64,000 nucleotides of DNA from Polyangia bacterium (GCA_030424595.1 JAUHWG010000007.1:248001-312000); one strand, 5' to 3'; positions 9,381 to 18,418 are shown, counted from the stretch's first letter. Made by a program: numbers and translations. Notes: generated by a model from the sequence alone, not told the origin.

Positions 9381-9410
9381 TCCCCGGTGAGCCCCGGTGA
9401 GCCCCGGTGA
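9381..9410. repeat. 10-bp tandem repeat, 3 units
   Basis: Three copies of a CCCCGGTGAG-type 10-mer lie between the DUF2330 start and the RecQ stop. No gene was seen here. Confidence 0.85.
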
Positions 9411-9541
9411 GCGCCGAGGGGCCCCGACGAGCGCCCGAGGTGCGGAGCTTCTCGCGGCCGGGCCGCCAGGTGGATCCGGGCGAAGACCTCCGGGGGAGCT
9501 CGGCCCTCACCGAAGCCGCCGACGCAGGAGCCTGGCGGCGC

Positions 9542-11638
9542 TCAGATCATCCCCGAGGTGCCGAGCTTCCAGCGGACCCGGGCGAAGACCAGCGGGACCA
9601 GCTCGCCCTCCCAGCGCAGCCGCTTGCGCAGGACGTTGCCGGCCTCGCGCAGGGTCGCCCGCGAGCCGATGTAGTCGTCGACCAGGAGCATCGCCCCGTC
9701 GGGGACGACGACGCTGGCGTCGTAGCCGATGCAGCCGTCGACGTTGTCGCGGCGTTGGTCGTTGTTGTGGAGCGCCCCCTGCCGGGCCTCGGGCTCCTGG
9801 GCGTAGCGCAGCAGCGGCAGGTGGACGGCCCCGAGGTGCTCGGCGATGAGATCTCCGACCTCCTGCCTGCACGACCAGGTGCGCGAGGGCAGGGTGACGA
9901 CGCTGGCGAAGCGATGGCCGGCGCTGAGCTGGTCGAGAACGCCGCGCAGGACCATCAGGAGGCGCTCTGGGGGCATCTTGCCGGAGGCCCGGCCGCGCAT
10001 GAATTCGGCGAAGAGGCGGCCGCGCATCGGCCCGTCGAGGAGCGCGACGCCGGGCTCCATCTTGGGATAGCGCGAGCCGGCGAGGGGGATGCTCCGCGAC
10101 TCGAGCCAGGCCTCGGCGGAGATCACAGGCGGGCTCGGGTCTGCGGCGACCGGCATGACCGCGCCGTCCAGGCAGCGATCGCAGCGCCCGCAGGGCTCGG
10201 CGCTGGCGTCTCCGAGGGCGATCCGGAGGGCCTGCATCAGACAGGGGGGATCGCCGCGGCCGTAGTGGAGCATCGCGTTCAGCTCACCCTCGCGGACCTC
10301 GAGCTGCTGGCGGTAGCGGCTGAGATCCGGCGTCCCCTCGCGGCCGGTCCAGACGTAGCACTGGCGGCGACCGACGAGGACCTTCTCGGCGAAGCCTTGC
10401 TCGACGAGCTCGGCGAGGACGACGGTGACGCGGGTGGGGTGGAGCCCCGTCCGCGACTTGATCGCCATCAGGCCGGGAGGCTCGGCCGCCCCCTCGATGA
10501 CCCCGCGGATGATCGCGAAGTCCTCCGCTGTCGGCTGGGCCGAGCGGATGAAGTAGCGCTGGACCTCCTGGTCGCCGGGATCGAAGAGGAGGAGACCGGT
10601 CGCCGGCTCGCCGTCACGGCCAGCGCGGCCGACCTCCTGGTAGTAGGCGGTGATCGATCCCGGGACGTCGACGTGGGCGATGAAGCGGATGTTGGACTTG
10701 TCGATCCCCATGCCGAGGGCGTTGGTCGCGGCGATCATCGGCACGGCGCCGGAGGTGAAGCCCTCCTGGAGCTCGCGCTTGCGGGCGGGATCGAGGCCCG
10801 CGTGATAGGCGGTGACGGGCACGCCGTTGGCGGCGAGGTAGCCGGCGACGATCTCGGTCTGGTCCCGGGTCGCGCAGTAGAGGACGGCGCAGCCCTGGAC
10901 GCCGCGCATCACCTGGAGCAGCGCCTCGAGCTTGGCCGGCAGGCCGCGGACTGAGCGGAGGGCGAGCGCGAGGTTCGGGCGATCCATGCCCTGGCGGTGG
11001 ATCGCCAGCGGCGCGTCCTCGGTCCCCAAGAGCCCGGCGATGTCGCGCTCGGTCCGGTCGCCGGCGGTCGCGGTCAGGGCCAGGACTCGCAGCTCGGGGC
11101 GGCGCTCGCTGAAGTGGACGACCGCGTCGAGGATCCGCCGATAGGCCGGGCGAAAGTCGTGCCCCCAGGTCGAGATGCAGTGGGCCTCGTCGATCACCAG
11201 CAGCGAGACCGGCAGCGAGAGCAGGAAGCGGAACTGGACCAGGTTGTCGAGCTTCTCGGGGGCGACGAAGAGGATCCGCAGGCTCCCCTCGCCGGCCGCG
11301 CGGATGACCTCGGCGTTCTCCTCGTCGGTCTGGTCGGAGTTGATCGACGCGGCCGTGATGTCAAAGCGCTCGACGAGCTGACCGACCTGGTCGCGCATCA
11401 GCGCCAGGAGCGGGGAGATGACGACGGTCATCCCCGGGAGGACCGTCGCCGGGAGCTGGTAGAGCAGGGACTTGCCGTGCCCCGTCGGCTGGATGCAGAG
11501 GAGCCGACGCTGGCGCAGGAGCGCCTCGATCGCCTCGCGCTGGCCGGGGCGAAAGGAGTCGAAGCCGAAGCGTTCGCGGAGGGCCCCGTCGATGTCGGCG
11601 AGCAGGGTGTCGGTGTCGGTGTCGGGAGCGGCGGACAA
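9542..11638 (-). CDS. RecQ-family ATP-dependent DNA helicase with C-terminal phosphoribosyltransferase-like domain
   Basis: 698 residues from a TTG at 11638. RecQ superfamily 2 motifs are clear: FGFDSFRPGQREAI (motif 0), PTGHGKS (Walker A), VIDEAHCISTWGHDFRP (DEAH box), LTATA, ATNALGMGIDK and QEVGRAGRDG, then a Cys cluster (CGRCDRC) of the RecQ zinc domain. In place of an HRDC domain, the last ~140 residues contain VPDGAMLLVDDYIGSRATL, which looks like the PRPP-binding loop of a phosphoribosyltransferase fold. It should unwind DNA 3'-5' in repair or replication restart; the role of the extra domain is unknown. The start is inferred from motif position. A second RecQ lies at 16252-18276. Confidence 0.88.
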   Translation of the reverse strand: MSAAPDTDTDTLLADIDGALRERFGFDSFRPGQREAIEALLRQRRLLCIQPTGHGKSLLYQLPATVLPGMTVVISPLLALMRDQVGQLVERFDITAASINSDQTDEENAEVIRAAGEGSLRILFVAPEKLDNLVQFRFLLSLPVSLLVIDEAHCISTWGHDFRPAYRRILDAVVHFSERRPELRVLALTATAGDRTERDIAGLLGTEDAPLAIHRQGMDRPNLALALRSVRGLPAKLEALLQVMRGVQGCAVLYCATRDQTEIVAGYLAANGVPVTAYHAGLDPARKRELQEGFTSGAVPMIAATNALGMGIDKSNIRFIAHVDVPGSITAYYQEVGRAGRDGEPATGLLLFDPGDQEVQRYFIRSAQPTAEDFAIIRGVIEGAAEPPGLMAIKSRTGLHPTRVTVVLAELVEQGFAEKVLVGRRQCYVWTGREGTPDLSRYRQQLEVREGELNAMLHYGRGDPPCLMQALRIALGDASAEPCGRCDRCLDGAVMPVAADPSPPVISAEAWLESRSIPLAGSRYPKMEPGVALLDGPMRGRLFAEFMRGRASGKMPPERLLMVLRGVLDQLSAGHRFASVVTLPSRTWSCRQEVGDLIAEHLGAVHLPLLRYAQEPEARQGALHNNDQRRDNVDGCIGYDASVVVPDGAMLLVDDYIGSRATLREAGNVLRKRLRWEGELVPLVFARVRWKLGTSGMI

Positions 11639-11746
11639 GGGCGCGACTATATCCCCGCAGGCGGGCCTGTGCCGCCGGTGTCCGGGAGAGGGCCGCAGGA
11701 TTTGCTCGTCGGTCGCGATCTCCTCGGCACTAGCCTCGTGCTCACA

Positions 11747-12661
11747 ATGCGCAGGTTCTCTTGGCTCTTTCGCCACCGTCACCGCAAGGACGAGCCCTTC
11801 GTCGCCCATCCGCCGACGGGAAATTTCTACCAGTCGGCGTCGTTCTTCCCGATGCCCTTCGCCTGCGTGACGACGGTCGATCCGGAGGGGCAGACCTCGA
11901 TAGCCCCGTACTCGCTCGCCTTCCCCTTTGATCTGATCGAGCGGCCGAGCGTGATGCTGATCGCCCGGGCCAGCGCCAACACCGTCGCCCACATCCGCCG
12001 GACCGGGAAGGCCGCGCTCAATTTCATCGAGTACGACGAGGCGTGGCTCTCCGCGGTCGTCCGGCTCGGCTATCCCGGGCAGACGCCGGCGGAGAAGATG
12101 GCGAAGTCCCCCTTTGAGCTCGAGCCCTCGCCGACGGCCGGGCGCGCTGAGGACCCGGACTACCCGCTGCTGATGCGCGACGCCTTTCAGGTGTGGGAGT
12201 GCGAGCTCGACGGCTCCTTTCACTACACGCCGGAGCGGACGACCGACGCTGAGAACACCGAGCGCTTCCTCTGCCTCCGGGTCCACAACATCCTCCTGCG
12301 CGAGAGCTTCTCGGAGATGCTGGAGCGCGAGCACGACTTCCCGTCGATGGCGATCTCCTACGGCTTTCGCCACCAGACCGGCGAGCGCCGCTTCTACTTC
12401 TGTGAGCACAAAAAGCCCTTCGCCGTGCCCTTGCCGACCGACATCGGCCCGCCGCACCAGGCGATCGTCTACGAGGCCAACCGCGTCGATCCCGAGGTGC
12501 AATTCACGGAGGAGGCTTGCCGAGCGCTGACAGCGATCCCGCGCCCCTTCCTGAAGATGGCGCTGCGGGGGATCGTCCGCGAGGCCAAGGCGAGCGGGGT
12601 GGCCGTGGTCGACGAGGCCTTCATCGACGAGGTGAACCGGCGGCGCAAGGGAGGTGATTGA
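11747..12661 (+). CDS. Flavin reductase-like (FMN-binding split barrel) protein with PCP_red-like tail
   Basis: 304 residues. Residues ~20-220 match the flavin reductase-like domain (MPFACVTTVDPEGQTSIAPYS, SVMLIARASANTVAHIRRTGKAALN), which binds FMN and can support NAD(P)H-dependent flavin or substrate reduction. The C-terminal ~45 residues (AIPRPFLKMALRGIVREA...FIDEVNRRR) resemble the small helical PCP_red domain seen at the end of protochlorophyllide reductase subunits and some redox proteins; this is a recall-based match. It is divergent from the RecQ gene (108 bp apart), and its end overlaps the upstream region of the amine oxidase gene. Confidence 0.78.
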   Translation: MRRFSWLFRHRHRKDEPFVAHPPTGNFYQSASFFPMPFACVTTVDPEGQTSIAPYSLAFPFDLIERPSVMLIARASANTVAHIRRTGKAALNFIEYDEAWLSAVVRLGYPGQTPAEKMAKSPFELEPSPTAGRAEDPDYPLLMRDAFQVWECELDGSFHYTPERTTDAENTERFLCLRVHNILLRESFSEMLEREHDFPSMAISYGFRHQTGERRFYFCEHKKPFAVPLPTDIGPPHQAIVYEANRVDPEVQFTEEACRALTAIPRPFLKMALRGIVREAKASGVAVVDEAFIDEVNRRRKGGD

Positions 12662-12692
12662 CCGCTCGCGGCCTGGGGCGGACGATGGCGCT

Positions 12693-14054
12693 ATGAAGAC
12701 CGTAGACGTCGGGATCATCGGCGCTGGCCTGGCCGGCTTGGCGACGGCGACGCAGCTCGAGGCGCGAGGGCTCAGCGTCGCGGTCGTCGAGGCGCGGGAG
12801 CGGGTCGGCGGCCGGACGCTCACCGAGCCTGTCGGGCGCGGCACCTTTGACCTCGGCGGTCAGTGGATAGGTCCGACCCAGCGCCGTCTCCACGCGCTCG
12901 CGCAGGAGCTCGGGCTGAGCGTCTTTCCGACCTTTCACAGCGGCCTCAAGCTCCTCGATCTCGGCCGTCGCGTGCGGACCTACAAGTCGACGATCCCGGC
13001 GCTCTCGCTGCTCAAGCTGCTCGAGCTCCAGCGGACGATCGGTCGCCTCGATCGCCTGTCCCGAGCGATCGATCCGGCGGCGCCCTGGAGCTCACCGCGG
13101 GCGGCGGAGCTCGACGGGCTCTCGCTCGAGGCCTGGAAGCGTCGGCACATCCGCAGCCGCGACGTCCGAGCGATGCTCGACCTGGCCCTGCGCTCGTTCC
13201 TCTCGATCGAGGCGAGCGAGATCTCGATGCTCCACCTCCTCGCCTACGCCGGCTCGGCGGGGGGGCTGCTCCAGCTCATCGAGGTCGAGGGCGGCGCTCA
13301 GGAGGGGCGCTTTGTAGAGGGGGCACAGGCGCTCTCGCTGGGCCTGCGCGAGCGGATCGCCGGCGACGTGCGGCTCGGCGCTCCGGCGCGGAAGATCGAG
13401 GTCGCCGCCGGCGGCGTGACGATCCACGGCGAGTGGGGGTCGCTGCGCTGCGGGCGGGTCATCTTGGCCCTGCCGCCGCACCTCTGCGATCGGATCGCCT
13501 TTGAGCCAGGGCTCAGCCACGCCCGCGAGCAGCTCCAGCTCCACTCGCCGATCGGCGCGACGATCAAGGTGCTCATCCGCTACCGGGCGCCGTTTTGGCG
13601 CGACGAAGGCCGCTCGGGGGAGTCGCTGTCGACCCGGGCGCCGTTTTGCTTCACCTTCGACAACAGCTCGCACGACGGGGAGCAGGCGGCGCTCGTCGCC
13701 TTCATCACCGGGGACATGGCCCGCCGCTTCGGCGATCGTCCGGCGAGCGAGCGGCAGGCGGCGGTCGTCGACGCCCTGGCCAGGATCTTCGGTCCGGCCG
13801 CCCGCGAGGTCGAGGGGATCCACGAGAAGAACTGGGGGCTCGATCCCTGGGCCCGCGGCTGTCCCGCGGCCTTCCTCAGCCCGGGGGTGCTCCACACCTG
13901 CGGTCCGGCCCTGCGCGCGCCCCAGGGGCCGATCCACTTCGCCGGGACCGAGACCGCCCGCGAGTGGAACGGCTACCTCGAAGGGGCGCTCGAGTCCGCC
14001 GAGCGGGTCTGCGCCGAGGTGCTCGAGACGGCGCCGGCGTCGACGGCCTCGTAG
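12693..14054 (+). CDS. FAD-dependent amine oxidase (flavin monoamine oxidase family)
   Basis: 453 residues. The N-terminal Rossmann fold is clear (VGIIGAGLAGLATATQLEARG), followed by VVEARERVGGRTLTEPVGRGTFDLGGQWIG in substance, the GG motif of flavin monoamine oxidases. The C-terminal FAD-contact segment IHFAGTETAREWNGYLEGALESAERV is the family signature. The predicted reaction is oxidation of an amine to an imine/aldehyde with H2O2 release; substrate unknown. ATG 12693 is preferred over an upstream GTG at 12654 that overlaps the preceding gene. The two genes are nearly contiguous and may be co-transcribed. Confidence 0.9.
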   Translation: MKTVDVGIIGAGLAGLATATQLEARGLSVAVVEARERVGGRTLTEPVGRGTFDLGGQWIGPTQRRLHALAQELGLSVFPTFHSGLKLLDLGRRVRTYKSTIPALSLLKLLELQRTIGRLDRLSRAIDPAAPWSSPRAAELDGLSLEAWKRRHIRSRDVRAMLDLALRSFLSIEASEISMLHLLAYAGSAGGLLQLIEVEGGAQEGRFVEGAQALSLGLRERIAGDVRLGAPARKIEVAAGGVTIHGEWGSLRCGRVILALPPHLCDRIAFEPGLSHAREQLQLHSPIGATIKVLIRYRAPFWRDEGRSGESLSTRAPFCFTFDNSSHDGEQAALVAFITGDMARRFGDRPASERQAAVVDALARIFGPAAREVEGIHEKNWGLDPWARGCPAAFLSPGVLHTCGPALRAPQGPIHFAGTETAREWNGYLEGALESAERVCAEVLETAPASTAS

Positions 14055-14085
14055 GACGAGGAGGGTCGCCTAGGGCGGCCGCGGA

Positions 14086-15570
14086 CTACCAATCCGTGGG
14101 CGCGTAGTCCTTGAGAAAGCGACCCCAGACGTGCTCGCCGGTGAGCTGGCCGTGGATGATCGGGTCGACGATCCGGGCCGCGCCGTCGACGATGTCCAGC
14201 GGCGGGTGGAAGCCGTCGACCTCACGCTTGTGCTGCGCGAGCTCGATCGGATCCTCGTCGGTCACCCAGCCGGTGTCGACGCTGTTCATGTGGATCCCGT
14301 CGCGGACGTAGTCGGGCGCCGAGGTCCGGGTCAGCATGTTGAGCCCGGCCTTGGCCATGTTGGTGTGGGGGTGCCGCGGGGTCTTGAAGGTCCGGTAGAA
14401 CTGCCCCTCCATCGCCGAGACGTTGACGATGTGCTTGTCGCGCTCGGGCGTCCGCATCATCAGCGCCTTGAGCTGTCCGTTGAGGATGAAGGGCGCGACC
14501 GCGTTGACGAGGTGGACCTCCAAAAGCTCGACCGCCGGCACCTCGTCGAGGAGGAGGCGCCAGCTGTTGACCTTGCGGTGGTCGATCTGCTGCTCGTCGG
14601 CGTCGAGCATGCCGGACGGGAAGAGGCGCATCGACGTGTCCTCGTCCTCCGGCAGGAGCGGGACCTGGCTGAGCTCCGCCGAGCTCACCGCGCCGATCAT
14701 CGCCGGCACGTCGGCGGAGCGCGGGGCGACGGTGGGTCGAGCGACCAGATCGAGCGCCTCCGCGGAGAGCTTCTCCGGGCTCCGCTCAGCCTCCATCAGG
14801 TGGGCGTAGAAGCCGGCCGGGCGTCGCACGGTCTGGCAGGCGTTGTTGATGATGAAGTCGAGGCGGGGCTCGTGCTCCAGGAGCTCGCGGCAGAAGAGCT
14901 GGACGCTGGGCGTGTGCCGCAGGTCGAGCCCGTGGATCGCCAGGCGGTGGCCCCACTCCGAGAAGTCCTCCTCGGCGGCGTAGCGGCGGGCGGCGTCGTT
15001 GGGGAAGCGGGTGGTCACGAGCACCCGCGCGCCGGCGCGGAGGAGCTTGATCGCCGCCTGGTAGCCGATCTTCACCCGCGCGCCGGTGATCAGCGCGGTC
15101 CGCCCCGAGAGGTCGCAGGTCCGGTGGCGACGCTCGAGGTTGAGATCGCCACAGTCGACGCAGAGGTGATCGTAGAAGTGGTGGAGCGTCCTGTACTTGG
15201 CCTTGCAGACGTAGCAATTGCGCGCGGTGTGGAGCTCGCTGGTCGGCTCGGCCTCTGGGGCTGCCTCTGCCATGAGCTCGCGGGGAGCGTCGCGGCTGGG
15301 CGTCGCGAAGACCGGCGCCGCCCGCTTGCGTCGGATCGTGCTCGTGTCGAGCACCTGCTCGTCGGCCTCCCGCCGCTCCTTCTTGCGGAGGGTCCGCTCC
15401 GCCCGGCGAAAGAGGCGCTGCTCGGTCCGCGACGGCCGCGAGACAAGCCCCGCGGCCTTGAGCAGGCGCATCCGCAGCTCCTTGTCGATCGTCGCCAAGA
15501 CGCCGCGATCGGCGACGATAGCTTCGAGGTAGTCGACGGCGGCCCGGGCTTGTCGCTCGTGGTCTTCCAT
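14086..15570 (-). CDS. Atypical SDR oxidoreductase with N-terminal zinc ribbon
   Basis: 494 residues. A charged helical N-terminal region (~1-110) is followed by a probable zinc ribbon, CYVCKAKYRTLHHFYDHLCVDC (shown here as C-x2-C-x16-C-x2-C), directly before a short-chain dehydrogenase Rossmann fold (ALITGARVKIGYQAAIKLL, then FIINNACQT). The SDR active site is unusual. The Ser stands in IVNVSAMEG, but the residue four before the catalytic Lys in HPHTNMAKAGLN is Thr rather than Tyr, and the TGxxxGxG loop reads TGARVKIG. It may therefore be a non-canonical or non-catalytic SDR. ATG 15570 is used; upstream sequence is not protein-like. Confidence 0.82.
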   Translation of the reverse strand: MEDHERQARAAVDYLEAIVADRGVLATIDKELRMRLLKAAGLVSRPSRTEQRLFRRAERTLRKKERREADEQVLDTSTIRRKRAAPVFATPSRDAPRELMAEAAPEAEPTSELHTARNCYVCKAKYRTLHHFYDHLCVDCGDLNLERRHRTCDLSGRTALITGARVKIGYQAAIKLLRAGARVLVTTRFPNDAARRYAAEEDFSEWGHRLAIHGLDLRHTPSVQLFCRELLEHEPRLDFIINNACQTVRRPAGFYAHLMEAERSPEKLSAEALDLVARPTVAPRSADVPAMIGAVSSAELSQVPLLPEDEDTSMRLFPSGMLDADEQQIDHRKVNSWRLLLDEVPAVELLEVHLVNAVAPFILNGQLKALMMRTPERDKHIVNVSAMEGQFYRTFKTPRHPHTNMAKAGLNMLTRTSAPDYVRDGIHMNSVDTGWVTDEDPIELAQHKREVDGFHPPLDIVDGAARIVDPIIHGQLTGEHVWGRFLKDYAPTDW

Positions 15571-15681
15571 GGGAGGGCCTCTATACCCCGTGGGGAACGG
15601 CGGACAAGGGGGCTGGCGCGGAAACCTGGCGACTTTCGCCGCGACTCGGTGCATCCGCGGACCCCGAAGGGGTGCCTCGTC

Positions 15682-16137
15682 TCAGCCCATCGCCGGCGCG
15701 AAGCTCCCTCGCGAAGGCTCCAGACGGGGTGCGCCCGCGACGTTGAGCTGCGGCCTCCAGCGCTGCCCTGCCTTCAGCGAGGCGCGGACGGTCGCGAGGG
15801 TTTCACCTTCCTGAACGATCAGGGCGTAGTTGCCGGGCGGGTGATACTCAAAGACGAAGGCTCCGTCGGCGTCTGTGGTCGCCTGGAGCGGCTCTGCGAT
15901 GTCGGGAGAGTGGAGCGAGACGACGACCCCCTCGACCCCCGCACCGCTCGTCGCGTCGACCACCTGTCCAGAGATCCACGCGTGGGTCACCGCCAGCACC
16001 TCGACGTCGTCTGTGGTGGTGTCGCCCCGGTGAGCGCAGGCGAGGGCGCAGGCGAGGGCGCAAGCGAGGGCGCACACGAGGGCGCGGGCGAGGGGGAGTC
16101 CTCCCCGAGGGGAGGCCGCGGCGGAGGCAGGGCGCAT
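15682..16137 (-). CDS. Small lipoprotein with carboxypeptidase-regulatory-like (beta-sandwich) domain
   Basis: 151 residues. The signal region is made of a tandem repeat that yields CALACALACALACAH, so several overlapping LAC lipobox-like sites are present. The mature part has a carboxypeptidase regulatory-like beta-sandwich (ISGQVVDATSGAGVEGVVVSL, TTDADGAFVFEYHPPGNYALIV), commonly used for adhesion or as a structural module in exported proteins. It lies between the SDR and the second RecQ on the same strand; no functional link is evident. Confidence 0.75.
   Translation of the reverse strand: MRPASAAASPRGGLPLARALVCALACALACALACAHRGDTTTDDVEVLAVTHAWISGQVVDATSGAGVEGVVVSLHSPDIAEPLQATTDADGAFVFEYHPPGNYALIVQEGETLATVRASLKAGQRWRPQLNVAGAPRLEPSRGSFAPAMG
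16034..16093. repeat. 12-bp in-frame tandem repeat, 5 units, in a signal peptide
   Basis: Five units of a GCGCAGGCGAGG-like 12-mer encode the CALA repeats that form the hydrophobic core and lipobox of the neighbouring lipoprotein. Confidence 0.9.
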
Positions 16138-16251
16138 CGCCCAAATCTACGCTCCGCCGGCAGATGCGTCGAAAAATCGGCGTTTGGCGGTACCGGGCTG
16201 TCCGCTGTGGAAGGTCCGCAGCTGGACACCGGAGCGCGGACGGAGGCTCGC

Positions 16252-18276
16252 CTAGCCTTGCTCTGCCTCGCGGACGATGGCGAGGATCTCGGCGCCGTAG
16301 CGTTCGATCTTGATCGCGCCCAGCCCCGGGATCAGGGCGAGGTCTGCGGCGGTCTGCGGCCGCGTCTTGGCGACGGCGGTCACGACCTTGCGGTGAAAGA
16401 CCATAAAGGGCTTCCAGTGGTTGCGCCGTGCGGTGCGTCGGCGAAAGTTCTCGAGCTGGCGAGCGAGCTCGTCGCCGCGGCTGCGCGCCCCTGTCTTCTT
16501 CGCGGCGCGGCGGCGCAGCGGATCCTCCTTGCCCGCGAGCCAGAGGGTCGGGTACTTGCGGCCGCGGGTCACGAGCGTCCCTTCGCGCTGGAGCTCGTCG
16601 AACACCTCCGCGATCACGGGCTCATCGTAGTGGGCGAGGGCGCCGAAGCTGGGCAGGCTCGCGAGCTTCGCGGTGCGGACGACCTTCGCCTTGGAGCCGC
16701 GGAGGCCGCGGACCAGGGTCATCTTCCCGAGGGGCTTGGTCAGCGCGCTCATCATCGTCAGGATGTTCGCGCGGAGCTCGAGGTTGTCCTCATCGCTGAG
16801 GGCCACAGGCGGCGGCGGGGGCCGCTGCGCCGGCTCGGGGGTCGTCGTCGCGGTGCCGGTGCAGACATCACAGGATCCGCAGGGGGCCGTCGGCGCAGCG
16901 TCAAAGTGGGCGCAGAGCACCTGTTGTCGACACTGGGATCCGTTGGCGTAGCTCTGGAGCGCGCGCAGGGCGTTCTCGCGGTGCTCGAGGAGTCGCGCGC
17001 CCATCGTCGCTGCGGACTTGCCGGACTTGCCGGACTTGCCGGACTTGCCGGACTTGCCGTGGATGAGCCGCTTCTGCGTCATCACGTCCGCAGCGCCGTG
17101 GAACAACATGCAGCGCGAGGGGAGACCGTCACGCCCGGCGCGGCCCGCCTCTTGATAGAACGCCTCGACGCTCCCGGGCATCTGGAAGTGGATCAGCAGT
17201 CGGACGTCCTCGTAGTCGATGCCCATGCCGAAGGCGTTGGTGGCGATCAGGATCCGCGTCTTGCCCTCGTCAAAGGACTGCTGCGCGCGCTCGCGGGCGA
17301 GCTTGGTCCTGCCAGCGTGGTAGTAGGCCGAGTGGATGCCGCGGGCCCTGAGCGCCTTGCAGAGGCTCTGGGTCTTCTTGCGGGTGCTGCAGTAGATGAT
17401 CGCCCGGCCGCTGCCCTTGCGCGTGTGTAGCCCCGACTCTTCGAGCGCTGCGACGACCGCGGCGATCCGCGGCGCGTCGGTCCGCATGGCATGGCAGGAG
17501 AAGGCGAGGTTCGGCCGGGCGAAGGAGCCGATGACCCGGGCTGGGCTTCGCAGGCTGAGGGCCCGCTCGATCTCCTCGCGGACCGCCGGTGTGGCCGTCG
17601 CGGTCAGGGCGATCACGGGCGCGCGGGTGAGGGCTCGCAGCTCGCCTAGGCGGAGGTACTCCGGGCGGAAGTCGTGCCCCCACTGGGAGACGCAGTGGGC
17701 CTCGTCGATCGCGACGGCGGCGATCTTCAGGCGACTCAGCCGCTTGGCGAAGCCCGAGAGCGCGGCGCGCTCGGGGGAGACGTAGAGGAGCTCGAGCTCG
17801 CCCGCGTCGAGGGCGTCGAGAACGACCCGGCGCTCGTCGGTCTCTTGGTGCGAGTTGAGCGCGGCGGCCCGGACCCCGCGCTCACGGAGCGCCGCGACCT
17901 GGTCGCGCATGAGGGCGATGAGCGGCGAGATGACCAGCGTCGTGCCCTTGCCCTGGCGGGCGAGCAGGACCCCCGGGACCTGATAGCAGAGGGACTTGCC
18001 GCCGCCGGTGGGGAGGACGACCAGCGCGTCCTGCCCGCTCAGCAGCGCCTCGACCGGGAGCTGCTGTCCCTCGCGGAAGCCCGCGTGGCCGAAGACCTCG
18101 CGAAGGCAGCGCTGCGCCGCGCGACGGACCGCGGCGCTCGTCTTCGCGCTCGTCGAGGACTTCGTCGCCGCCCTCTTCTTCGCGGTCGTCCTGGGCTTCA
18201 CCTTGTCCGGCTCGGCCTCGGCCTCGGCCGAGCCGGCAAGATCGAGGAGGCTCAGCTGCGTGTCGCCTGCGGCCAC
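16252..18276 (-). CDS. recQ: RecQ-family ATP-dependent DNA helicase with HRDC domain
   Basis: 674 residues with a GTG start. A ~50-residue Lys/Ala-rich N-terminal tail precedes the helicase core: GHAGFREGQQLPVEALLSG (motif 0), PTGGGKS (Walker A), AIDEAHCVSQWGHDFRPEY, LTATATPAV, ATNAFGMGIDYEDV and QEAGRAGRDG. A zinc-binding Cys set (CRQQVLC, CGSCDVC), a winged helix and a C-terminal HRDC-like segment (ALIPGLGAIKIERYGAEILAIV) follow. This is the full classical RecQ architecture for 3'-5' unwinding in recombination and repair. Between the helicase core and zinc domain is a GKS repeat (five units) that interrupts a normally conserved linker. Confidence 0.93.
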   Translation of the reverse strand: MAAGDTQLSLLDLAGSAEAEAEPDKVKPRTTAKKRAATKSSTSAKTSAAVRRAAQRCLREVFGHAGFREGQQLPVEALLSGQDALVVLPTGGGKSLCYQVPGVLLARQGKGTTLVISPLIALMRDQVAALRERGVRAAALNSHQETDERRVVLDALDAGELELLYVSPERAALSGFAKRLSRLKIAAVAIDEAHCVSQWGHDFRPEYLRLGELRALTRAPVIALTATATPAVREEIERALSLRSPARVIGSFARPNLAFSCHAMRTDAPRIAAVVAALEESGLHTRKGSGRAIIYCSTRKKTQSLCKALRARGIHSAYYHAGRTKLARERAQQSFDEGKTRILIATNAFGMGIDYEDVRLLIHFQMPGSVEAFYQEAGRAGRDGLPSRCMLFHGAADVMTQKRLIHGKSGKSGKSGKSGKSAATMGARLLEHRENALRALQSYANGSQCRQQVLCAHFDAAPTAPCGSCDVCTGTATTTPEPAQRPPPPPVALSDEDNLELRANILTMMSALTKPLGKMTLVRGLRGSKAKVVRTAKLASLPSFGALAHYDEPVIAEVFDELQREGTLVTRGRKYPTLWLAGKEDPLRRRAAKKTGARSRGDELARQLENFRRRTARRNHWKPFMVFHRKVVTAVAKTRPQTAADLALIPGLGAIKIERYGAEILAIVREAEQG
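17014..17058. repeat. 9-bp in-frame tandem repeat, 5 units, inside recQ
   Basis: Five identical GGACTTGCC units encode GKSGKSGKSGKSGKS on the minus strand. Perfect identity suggests recent expansion. Confidence 0.95.
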
Positions 18277-18360
18277 GCGGGGACGCTAGCACGGGCTCTC
18301 GGCCTTGCGTCTCTGTATCGCCGCATCGCCGAATGCTCGGCCTCCGCGGCCGAGAACGAG

Positions 18361-18391
18361 GAAAGACGCCGACCTCGGGTCGACGTCTTTC
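18361..18391 (-). terminator. Candidate terminator hairpin
   Basis: GAAAGACG / CGTCTTTC (8-bp stem) encloses a second GACC/GGTC pairing. It lies 28 bp past the stop codon of the minus-strand zinc-ribbon/MopE lipoprotein gene. No clear T-run follows. Confidence 0.5.
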
Positions 18392-18418
18392 GCGGGCTTC
18401 CCCAGCGGGACGAGGCGA

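Noticed and set aside
16199..16228. TGTCCGCTG / CAGCTGGACA stem after the second RecQ
   Set aside because: Short, bulged and without T-run; too weak to list as a terminator.
14131..17430. 1099-codon open frame on the + strand
   Set aside because: Runs opposite to the SDR, the small lipoprotein and the second RecQ, all with clear motifs on the minus strand. Long shadow frames are expected at this GC content.
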